Of a stretch of DNA of 46,069 nucleotides, positions 38,971 through 46,069 are shown piece by piece; the stretch's first letter is position 1, and each line of letters starts with the position of its first letter. This DNA is from Flavobacteriales bacterium (GTDB lineage: Bacteria; Bacteroidota; Bacteroidia; Flavobacteriales; Flavobacteriaceae), in contig SGZE01000005.1 of NCBI GenBank assembly GCA_004214015.1, forward strand, positions 1-46,069, read 5' to 3'. The notes under the pieces were generated by a model. That model saw only the letters and a program-made list of their open reading frames with translations. It was not told where the DNA came from and searched no databases. The position numbers and the translations under genes were made by a program.

Positions 38971-39675
38971 CTATTTTGTTAGAATATAAATTGTTGAAAT
39001 TCCAAAGAATTTTTTTTTGGATGCTATGTTTTTAAAACCAACTGAACCTAAAATTTTTTTAAACTCTTTTTCATGAGGAAACTCTTTTGTAGAGTCCAAT
39101 AAATAGTTATAAGCCTTTATGTTTTTTGTAAATATAAAAGAGATTAAAGGGACATATATACTTGTAAATAATAAATATAAATACTTAATTAAAAAATTAT
39201 TAGGAACTGAGGTTTCAAGAATAATTAGTTTTCCATTTTTTTTTAAAACTCTGTAACTTTCTTTAAGTCCGTTAATTAGATCTTCAAAGTTTCTTACGCC
39301 ATACCCAATTGAGATAAGATCAAAAAAATTGTTTTTATATTTTAATTTTTCAGCTTTGCTTAACTCCAATGTAATATTGGTAATATTCATTTTTCTTATT
39401 TTATCACCTGCAACATCCAACATCTTCTCTGATATATCTACACCTATTATTTGAGAATCTTTTAACTTACTCAAATTTATTGCTATATCACCAGTTCCAG
39501 TTGCTATATCAAGTATCACTTTAGGATTATCTTCTTTAGCAATCATTGCTATTTCTTTTTTCCATTTAGAATGATATTTAAATGTAATTAGGTCATTCAT
39601 CAAATCATAATCTTTGGAAATTGATTCAAATATATTTTTTATGTATGATTCCTCTGATTTTTGAATCTTGGTCAT
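38971..39675 (-). CDS. menG: demethylmenaquinone methyltransferase (UbiE/MenG)
   Basis: YDLMNDLITFKYHSKWKKE, ILDIATGTGDIAINL, VDISEKMLDVA, IGYGVRNFEDL. Confidence 0.92.
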   Translation of the reverse strand: MTKIQKSEESYIKNIFESISKDYDLMNDLITFKYHSKWKKEIAMIAKEDNPKVILDIATGTGDIAINLSKLKDSQIIGVDISEKMLDVAGDKIRKMNITNITLELSKAEKLKYKNNFFDLISIGYGVRNFEDLINGLKESYRVLKKNGKLIILETSVPNNFLIKYLYLLFTSIYVPLISFIFTKNIKAYNYLLDSTKEFPHEKEFKKILGSVGFKNIASKKKFFGISTIYILTK

Positions 39676-40439
39676 TATTTTCGAATGGATTTTATAAATT
39701 CATCTATAGAATTAATTCCTTTTAATTTGAGGTGTTTTATAAACGCTGAACCTATTATCGCTCCCTTTGAATACTGAACGGCTTTATTGAATGTTTCTTT
39801 ATTTCCTACCCCAAAACCTATTATTTTTTTACTAGAGAGATTCATTTCTTTAATCTTATTAAAATAAGCCAATTGATTAGAGTCAAATGTATTTTTGGAT
39901 CCAGTGACACTAGATGAGCTTACCATATAAATAAATCCATTTGATATTTTATCAATATGTCTAATTCTTTCTTCTGGAGTTTGAGGAGCAATTAAAAACA
40001 TATTATATAAGTCATAATCTCTAAAAATAGATTTATAGTTTTGTTCAAAGTATTTAATTGGCAAATCAGGAATAATAAGACCATCAATTCCTACTTCACT
40101 GCATTTCTTACAAAAAGCTTCAACTCCAAATTGTAGAATTGGATTAAAGTAACCCATAATTACTAATGGAATAGAAACTTTAGATCTAATATCTTTTATT
40201 TGTTCAAATAATACATTTGAATTCATTCCGTTTTTTATTGCTTGTGAAGAGCTATCTTGAATTGTAGGGCCATCTGCTAAAGGATCACTAAATGGTAATC
40301 CAATTTCAACCATATCAACTCCTGATTCTTCAAGATTTATAATAATCTTTTCAGTATCATTTAAACTAGGATATCCAGCAGTAAAATATATAGATAGAAG
40401 TTTTCCTTCTTCGTTTAATTTTTTATCAATTCTATTCAT
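39675..40439 (-). CDS. trpA: tryptophan synthase alpha chain
   Basis: YFTAGYPSLNDT, GVDMVEIGLPFSDPLADGPTIQDSS, IGFGVGNKETFNKA. Confidence 0.96.
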   Translation of the reverse strand: MNRIDKKLNEEGKLLSIYFTAGYPSLNDTEKIIINLEESGVDMVEIGLPFSDPLADGPTIQDSSSQAIKNGMNSNVLFEQIKDIRSKVSIPLVIMGYFNPILQFGVEAFCKKCSEVGIDGLIIPDLPIKYFEQNYKSIFRDYDLYNMFLIAPQTPEERIRHIDKISNGFIYMVSSSSVTGSKNTFDSNQLAYFNKIKEMNLSSKKIIGFGVGNKETFNKAVQYSKGAIIGSAFIKHLKLKGINSIDEFIKSIRK

Positions 40440-41620
40440 TATAGGTCAAAATATTCTATATAAGTATTTAAATCTTTATCTCCTCTACCTGAAAAATTCA
40501 CAACGACTACATCATCTTTTTTAAACTCTAAATAATTAAAAGCAGCAAATGCATGAGCGGTTTCTATAGCTGGAATGATTCCTTCAAGTTTAGAAATTTC
40601 TAATCCTGCCTTCATTGCATCTTCATCTGTAATTGAAATAAATTGAGCTCTTTTAGATTCAAGAAGATGTGCATGAAGTGGACCAACACCAGGATAATCA
40701 AGACCTGCTGAAATAGAGTAGGGCTCAATAATTTGTCCATCATTAGTTTGCATTAATAAGGTTTTGCTTCCATGAATAATTCCAACTTTTCCTAATACAG
40801 AAGTTGCAGCACTTTTTCCAGACTTGACACCTTCTCCTGCAGCTTCAACTGAAATAATTTTGACATTTTCATTTTCTAAATATTCATAATATAATCCCGC
40901 AGCATTACTACCCCCACCAATATTAGCAATTAAATAGTTGGGGTTTTCTGTTCCTTCTTTTTCAAAAAGTTGAGATTTTATTTCTTTAGAAACAATAGAT
41001 TGAAATTTTGCTACCATATCTGGATAAGGGTGAGGTCCTACAACTGAACCAATTATATAATGAGTAGTCAAAGGATTATTTATCCAATCTCTAATTGCTT
41101 CATTGGTTGCATCTTTCAATGTTTTACTTCCAGATTCAGCTGAGACAATACTAGCTCCTAACATTTTCATTCTAGCAACATTAGGTGCCTGTCTTTTAAT
41201 ATCTATTGCGCCCATATATATTACACATTCAATTCCGGTAAGTGCACAAACAGTTGCAGTTGCAACACCATGTTGACCAGCACCAGTCTCAGCGATAATT
41301 CTTGTTTTTCCGAGCCTTTTTGCTAATAATATTTGACCAATTGTATTATTAATTTTATGTGCTCCAGTATGACATAAATCCTCTCTTTTTAAATATATTT
41401 TACAATTATATTTTTCAGACATTCTTTCTGCAAAATATAAAGGAGTTGGTCTACCAACATAATCCTTTAATAAGTTGTTGTACTCAATTATGAAATCTTC
41501 ATCATTAATTATGTTGTTATAATTTTTTTCTAGTTCATCTAGATTTGGAAATAGCATTTCAGGTACAAAAGCTCCTCCAAAATTACCATAAAACCCTTCT
41601 TTGTCTACACTATATTTCAT
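40439..41620 (-). CDS. trpB: tryptophan synthase beta chain
   Basis: GRPTPLYFAERMSEKY, LKREDLCHTGAHKINNTIGQ (PLP Lys), ETGAGQHGVATA. Track start at 41626 is TTG; ATG at 41620 preferred. Confidence 0.96.
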   Translation of the reverse strand: MKYSVDKEGFYGNFGGAFVPEMLFPNLDELEKNYNNIINDEDFIIEYNNLLKDYVGRPTPLYFAERMSEKYNCKIYLKREDLCHTGAHKINNTIGQILLAKRLGKTRIIAETGAGQHGVATATVCALTGIECVIYMGAIDIKRQAPNVARMKMLGASIVSAESGSKTLKDATNEAIRDWINNPLTTHYIIGSVVGPHPYPDMVAKFQSIVSKEIKSQLFEKEGTENPNYLIANIGGGSNAAGLYYEYLENENVKIISVEAAGEGVKSGKSAATSVLGKVGIIHGSKTLLMQTNDGQIIEPYSISAGLDYPGVGPLHAHLLESKRAQFISITDEDAMKAGLEISKLEGIIPAIETAHAFAAFNYLEFKKDDVVVVNFSGRGDKDLNTYIEYFDL

Positions 41621-42227
41621 TATCAATAATTTCTTTAAATTTTATTAAATCTTCAATAACCTTTAAATTAGATTCATCTTCAAATTTACTATTTACATCT
41701 ATACCATATAACGGTAGATTCATTTGAACTAATCCTTTTAATGAATTAATTGAACCTAAACCAATTCCACCACTAATAAAAAACTCCTTCTTTAATTTAT
41801 ATCTTTTTAAAAGTTCCCAATTAAATGTTTTTCCTGTTCCTCCTGGAAGTTCAGATTTAGAGTCAAATAAAAATAGATTACAACAATCCATATATTTATT
41901 TAAAATATCAAAATCAAAATTTTGATCAATTCTAAAAGATTTAATTACTTCAACATTCAAATCTAAAAATTTCTTACATAGATTAGGTGATTCATCACCA
42001 TGAAGCTGAACACATTGAAGTTTATGATTTTCAATTTTTTCAGAAATAAAATCATAATTAGAATTATAAAAAACTCCAGTTTTCTTAGAGTTATCTATTT
42101 GAGGAGTATCACCTTTGACATATCTAACAGATTTTTCCCAGAATATATGTCCAATATAGTCAGGATTTAACTGTGCTACATTAAATATATTTTCTTTGTC
42201 AAATAATCCACAAACTTTAAATTTCAT
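41610..42227 (-). CDS. trpF: phosphoribosylanthranilate isomerase
   Basis: FKVCGLFDKENI, YIGHIFWEKSVRYV, VQLHGDES, SGGIGLGSI, GIDVNSKFED. ATG 42227 preferred over TTG 42233. Confidence 0.93.
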   Translation of the reverse strand: MKFKVCGLFDKENIFNVAQLNPDYIGHIFWEKSVRYVKGDTPQIDNSKKTGVFYNSNYDFISEKIENHKLQCVQLHGDESPNLCKKFLDLNVEVIKSFRIDQNFDFDILNKYMDCCNLFLFDSKSELPGGTGKTFNWELLKRYKLKKEFFISGGIGLGSINSLKGLVQMNLPLYGIDVNSKFEDESNLKVIEDLIKFKEIIDNEI

Positions 42228-43008
42228 TTTCAACTTTTTTTATAAAATCATATGCAGATTCCCCAGGTTTTGAAGTTTTCATAAAGTTTTCACCAATTAA
42301 AAAACCATCATAACCAACTTTGATTAATTTAATAATTGAATCTACTTTACTAATTCCACTTTCAGAAATTTTGATAAATTCACTAGGTATATCCTCAAAC
42401 ATTTCTATACTATTTTCGATGTCAATATCCAGAGTATCTAGATTTCTATTATTTACACCAATTATATCAATATCTGTATTAGATATTTTGTTAAATTCTT
42501 CTATTGAGTGTATTTCAAGTAAAACTTCAAGCCCAAGACTTTTAGCAAGTGAACTGTAATTCTTTATCTCTTCTTTGTCTAAGATAGATGCAATTAATAG
42601 TATTGCATCTGCTCCTATTGATTTTGATTCAATTATTTGATATTCACTTATTATAAACTCTTTCCTAAGTATAGGTATGTCTACATTGTTTTTAACTTCA
42701 TTAATATCTGATATACTTCCATCAAAATAAATCTTATTAGTTAATATAGAAACTCCAACTGCTCCAGCTTTTTCATACCCATTTATTACTTCAGAGATAT
42801 TAGATTTATAATTTATCTTTTCATTTGAAGGGGATTTTCTTTTAAACTCACATATAATCCCTGACTTACTTTTTTTAATGGACTCTTTCAAAGATTTACA
42901 TTGTTTTGTAAAATCTTTTTGTTTTTCTAGATTAGAAATAGAAACAATTTTAGATAGAGTTTCAATTTCTATTTTTTTATCACTTATAATATTATCTAGT
43001 ATTTTCAT
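42217..43008 (-). CDS. trpC: indole-3-glycerol phosphate synthase
   Basis: IICEFKRKSPS, GVSILTNKIYFDGS, PILRKEFIISEYQI, GVNNRNLDTLDID, ISESGIS. Confidence 0.95.
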   Translation of the reverse strand: MKILDNIISDKKIEIETLSKIVSISNLEKQKDFTKQCKSLKESIKKSKSGIICEFKRKSPSNEKINYKSNISEVINGYEKAGAVGVSILTNKIYFDGSISDINEVKNNVDIPILRKEFIISEYQIIESKSIGADAILLIASILDKEEIKNYSSLAKSLGLEVLLEIHSIEEFNKISNTDIDIIGVNNRNLDTLDIDIENSIEMFEDIPSEFIKISESGISKVDSIIKLIKVGYDGFLIGENFMKTSKPGESAYDFIKKVENEI

Positions 43009-43997
43009 TTCATAATATTTATAAGATTATTAAAACAATTAAGTGCATTTTTAGTTCTGATGGATTCTTTAGCATTCATAAAAGCTTCAATAATTGGAAT
43101 ATTCTTTGATATTGCAATTGCTAATGAAGCATTTGCACAGACAACATTTTCTTGTTCAGTTGATGCATTTCCATTTAATACATCCATAAATATTTTAGAT
43201 GATGATTCTATATCTTTTCCGCCAGAAATTTTACTTGATTCAATATCTTGAAGATTAAAATCTTTAGATTCCAAAATAAATTCACTTTCTCTTGAGTAAA
43301 CCTTAGTACCCTTTGTTAGTGATATCTCATCATATCCATCTATTGAATGGATAATATTATAGTTAATATCAGTAGTCTGATACAGATAATTGTAAATTCT
43401 AGCTAATTCTAAATTATATACTCCTACTATTTGTTTCTTAGGCATTGAAGGATTAACCATTGGTCCTAACATATTAAAGAAAGTTTTTAAACCTAGTTCT
43501 TTTCTTACAGGAGCAACATTCTTCATTGCAGGATGAAACAGTGGAGCATGAAGGAAGCAAATATTAGCTTTATCTACAGCTGTTTTAATTTTATCTGCAT
43601 CACTATTAAATTTTAAACCTAAGTGTTCAAGCACATTACTTGAACCACAACTTGATGAAACTCCATAATTACCATGTTTTGCAACTTTAACTCCAGACCC
43701 AGCAGTTACAAATGATGCTAGGGTTGATATATTAAAAGTATCTTTCTCATCTCCACCAGTTCCACATAAATCAATTGGATCAAATTCATCTAGATCTATT
43801 TTAACAGATAATTCAATTAGAGCTTTTCTAAACCCATTTAATTCCTCAATGGTTATATTTCTTATCATATAAATTGTTAGGAATGAAGAAATTTCACTTG
43901 TATTAAGTTTTCCTTCAGAAATTTCAATAATAATATTCCTTGACTCTTTTTCAGTTAATGTTTCATATTGAGTAAGTCGATTTAATATTTTTTTCAT
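43005..43997 (-). CDS. trpD: anthranilate phosphoribosyltransferase
   Basis: DLCGTGGDEKDTFNISTLASFVTAGSGVKVAKHGNYGVSSSCGS; FFNMLGPMVNP. ATG 43997 gives ATGA overlap with trpG. Confidence 0.95.
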   Translation of the reverse strand: MKKILNRLTQYETLTEKESRNIIIEISEGKLNTSEISSFLTIYMIRNITIEELNGFRKALIELSVKIDLDEFDPIDLCGTGGDEKDTFNISTLASFVTAGSGVKVAKHGNYGVSSSCGSSNVLEHLGLKFNSDADKIKTAVDKANICFLHAPLFHPAMKNVAPVRKELGLKTFFNMLGPMVNPSMPKKQIVGVYNLELARIYNYLYQTTDINYNIIHSIDGYDEISLTKGTKVYSRESEFILESKDFNLQDIESSKISGGKDIESSSKIFMDVLNGNASTEQENVVCANASLAIAISKNIPIIEAFMNAKESIRTKNALNCFNNLINIMK

Positions 43998-44560
43998 ATC
44001 GTATTTATCCAATTATTTAATATTGTTTTGCCATCAGGTGTTAAAATTGATTCTGGATGAAATTGAACTCCTCTAACATTGAAATCTCTATGCTTAATGG
44101 ACATTATTTCACCATTTTCATCAACAGAAGTTATCTTAAGTTCATGAGGAATTGGATTATCGACTATCCAAGAATGGTATCTACCTACATTTAAATTAGA
44201 TTTAAGATTATCAAAAATTACATCTGAATCAGTTGTCGTTATCTTTGATGATACTCCATGATAAACTTTTTCTAAGTTTCGCAACTTACCTCCAAAAGCT
44301 TCAGCAATTGCCTGTTGACCCAAACAAACTCCAAAAATGTTTTTAGTATTATAGTATTTCTTAATTACTTCAATTATTTTTCCAGCTTCGTGAGGAATGC
44401 CAGGTCCTGGTGAAATTAAAATTGCATCAAAACTATTTATTTCATTAAGATCAAATTTATCATTTCTTTTAACTGTCACTTCACATCCAAGTTCCTCTAT
44501 ATAGTATAGAAGATTGTATGTAAAAGAATCATAATTATCTATTAAAAAAATTTTTCTCAT
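43994..44560 (-). CDS. trpG: anthranilate synthase component II (glutamine amidotransferase)
   Basis: FLIDNYDSFTYNLLYYIEELG, ILISPGPGIPHEAG, GVCLGQQAIAEAFGG, GVQFHPESILT. Confidence 0.95.
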   Translation of the reverse strand: MRKIFLIDNYDSFTYNLLYYIEELGCEVTVKRNDKFDLNEINSFDAILISPGPGIPHEAGKIIEVIKKYYNTKNIFGVCLGQQAIAEAFGGKLRNLEKVYHGVSSKITTTDSDVIFDNLKSNLNVGRYHSWIVDNPIPHELKITSVDENGEIMSIKHRDFNVRGVQFHPESILTPDGKTILNNWINTI

Positions 44561-45957
44561 TTTATTAATTCTGCATCATTTAATGCTTTATCTAAGGCCC
44601 CTAATTTATTTTTCACTTCCTCTAATTCTTTTTCTGGGACAGAGTCGATTACTATTCCTGCTCCTGCTTGATAATTCAATATATTATTCTGACTAAAGAA
44701 GGATCTTATAATAATCGCATGATTAAAGTTTCCATTGAAATCTATATATCCAATCGCACCCCCATAAAAATTTCTATTTACTTTTTCATATTTTTCAATT
44801 AATTCAAGAGCTTTATGTTTTGGAGCACCTGTTAAAGTACCGGCTGGAAAAGTATCTTCAACAACTTTAAAAGGTTTAATATTTTTCTTTAAGATTGCGG
44901 TAACCTTTGATACTAAATGAATAACATGAGAATAGAATTGTATCTCTCTGTTTTTTTCTACTTTAACATTATTGCCACTTCTGCTTAAATCATTTCTAGC
45001 AAGATCAACCAACATAATGTGTTCAGAATTCTCTTTAGGATCTTTAGCTAATTCTGTTGCTGTTATATGATCTTCCTCATCATTTCCTGTTCTTTTAAAA
45101 GTACCAGCAATTGGATGAATTTCTGACTTTCCATCTTTAATTATAATTTGAGCTTCTGGTGAGCTACCAAATATTTTATAATCACCGTAATCAAAAAAGA
45201 AAAGATAGGGTGAGGGGTTAATAGATCTTAATGCTCTATAAACATTAAATTCATCTCCACTAAATTTTTGCATAAATCTTCTTGATAACACAAGCTGAAA
45301 AACATCACCTCTTTTGCAATGATCTTTTGCTTTTTTAACATAATCAAGATATTCATTATCAGTAATTGTTGATTCAGGCTGACCATCTTTTTTAAAACTA
45401 AATACAGAATAACTTTTGTTATTCAATATAGCTTCAATTGACTCTAGATTACTTGAATTATCTATTGTATTGCAGAATATATGTGCTTCATGATTATATT
45501 GGCTTATTGCAATAATATTTTGATAAAGACCATAATATATATCTGGGATATCAAAGTCATCTTTATTCTCAATATTTATAGAATCGAAGTATTTAACTGA
45601 TTCATGACTCATAAATCCGAATAATCCATTATTTAAAAATTTGAAATCAGACTTTGAAGTTTCAAATCTATCAAGATATTGATGAATTACATCTGAAACT
45701 TTTTCATTTTTTGATAGTTGCTTTGAAGTAACTGCTTCCCCAGGATATGAAAAAGTAATTTCATTATTTTTTATTTTGATATACCCAATTTGATTGAAAC
45801 AAATAAAAGAGTAATTATTATTTGCCAGCATATAATCACTGTTTTCTAACAGTAAACTATTTGGATAGATATCTCTTATTTTTAAATAAACCTCTACAGG
45901 AGTTATAGTATCTGCAAAGATTTTTTTATGATAGTTATTTAATTTTATTTTCTTCAT
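44557..45957 (-). CDS. trpE: anthranilate synthase component I
   Basis: RGDVFQLVLSRRF, GSSPEAQIII, HPIAGTFKRTG, LVDLARNDLSRSG, FPAGTLTGAPKHKALELI. Confidence 0.95.
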   Translation of the reverse strand: MKKIKLNNYHKKIFADTITPVEVYLKIRDIYPNSLLLENSDYMLANNNYSFICFNQIGYIKIKNNEITFSYPGEAVTSKQLSKNEKVSDVIHQYLDRFETSKSDFKFLNNGLFGFMSHESVKYFDSINIENKDDFDIPDIYYGLYQNIIAISQYNHEAHIFCNTIDNSSNLESIEAILNNKSYSVFSFKKDGQPESTITDNEYLDYVKKAKDHCKRGDVFQLVLSRRFMQKFSGDEFNVYRALRSINPSPYLFFFDYGDYKIFGSSPEAQIIIKDGKSEIHPIAGTFKRTGNDEEDHITATELAKDPKENSEHIMLVDLARNDLSRSGNNVKVEKNREIQFYSHVIHLVSKVTAILKKNIKPFKVVEDTFPAGTLTGAPKHKALELIEKYEKVNRNFYGGAIGYIDFNGNFNHAIIIRSFFSQNNILNYQAGAGIVIDSVPEKELEEVKNKLGALDKALNDAELIK

Positions 45958-45960
45958 AGC

Positions 45961-45989
45961 AAAAAAAAAAGCTTGTCGTGAGACAAGCT
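45961..45989 (-). terminator. intrinsic terminator / attenuator of the trp operon
   Basis: Minus strand AGCTTGTC-TCAC-GACAAGCT perfect 8-bp stem, 4-nt loop, followed by a T tract (10 consecutive A on the + strand at 45961-45970, one of them in the stem), lying between leader peptide and trpE. Confidence 0.88.
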
Positions 45990-46007
45990 ATTACATAGTT
46001 AGTTTAA

Positions 46008-46013
46008 TCACGA
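46008..46013 (-). promoter_or_regulatory. candidate antiterminator segment (UCGUGA) complementary to the terminator loop/3' arm (UCACGA, 45976-45981)
   Basis: 6-nt perfect complementarity, located just 3' of the leader-peptide stop codon. Confidence 0.5.
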
Positions 46014-46017
46014 ATAT

Positions 46018-46062
46018 TTAAATATTGTAATTCCACCACCAGTAAGAGTTAATTAATTTCAT
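46018..46062 (-). CDS. candidate trp leader peptide MKLINSYWWWNYNI* (14 aa, three consecutive TGG codons)
   Basis: Minus strand ATG AAA TTA ATT AAC TCT TAC TGG TGG TGG AAT TAC AAT ATT TAA, just upstream of a terminator hairpin and trpE. Not in the ORF track because of its length. Confidence 0.87.
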   Translation of the reverse strand: MKLINSYWWWNYNI

Positions 46063-46069
46063 TAAGCAA

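Noticed and set aside
46003-46030. Palindrome AATATTTAAATATT after the leader Trp codons as the main antiterminator hairpin
   Set aside because: A/T-only self-complementary stretch without a proper loop, and not complementary to the terminator; the UCGUGA/UCACGA pairing is a better candidate.

Overview
AT-rich, densely packed chromosomal window that looks like a Bacteroidota (Flavobacteriia-like) genome. Supporting signs are the mevalonate pathway genes, DUF3098/DUF4271/DUF4296 proteins, TAnnTTTG promoter-like motifs and ExbB/ExbD/ExbD organisation. Most of it is conserved housekeeping: fabH; an ExbBD energiser operon; ftsX-DUF3098-truB-pyrH-frr-asnS-rpoN; leuS; hemD; pyrC; tyrS; a PhoB/PhoR-like two-component pair; Mrp/NifU; a MoxR-like AAA+/VWA pair; mevalonate decarboxylase and kinase; gluconokinase and 6-phosphogluconate dehydrogenase. 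An accessory-looking cassette at 32.8-38.9 kb holds KDG kinase, KDPG aldolase, a GntP/DsdX-type permease, RidA, a fold-III D-hydroxyamino-acid PLP enzyme and an M19 dipeptidase. A complete trpEGDCFBA operon ends in menG. The strongest hidden signal is at the right edge and absent from the ORF track: a 14-codon leader ORF (MKLINSYWWWNYNI*, three consecutive Trp codons) on the minus strand, followed by a perfect 8-bp hairpin and a T10 tract ending 3 nt before trpE. This is a textbook-looking ribosome-mediated trp attenuator, with a candidate antiterminator pairing visible. No rRNA, tRNA, CRISPR array, transposon or phage element was recognised. All family assignments are from reading motifs by eye; no database search was run.
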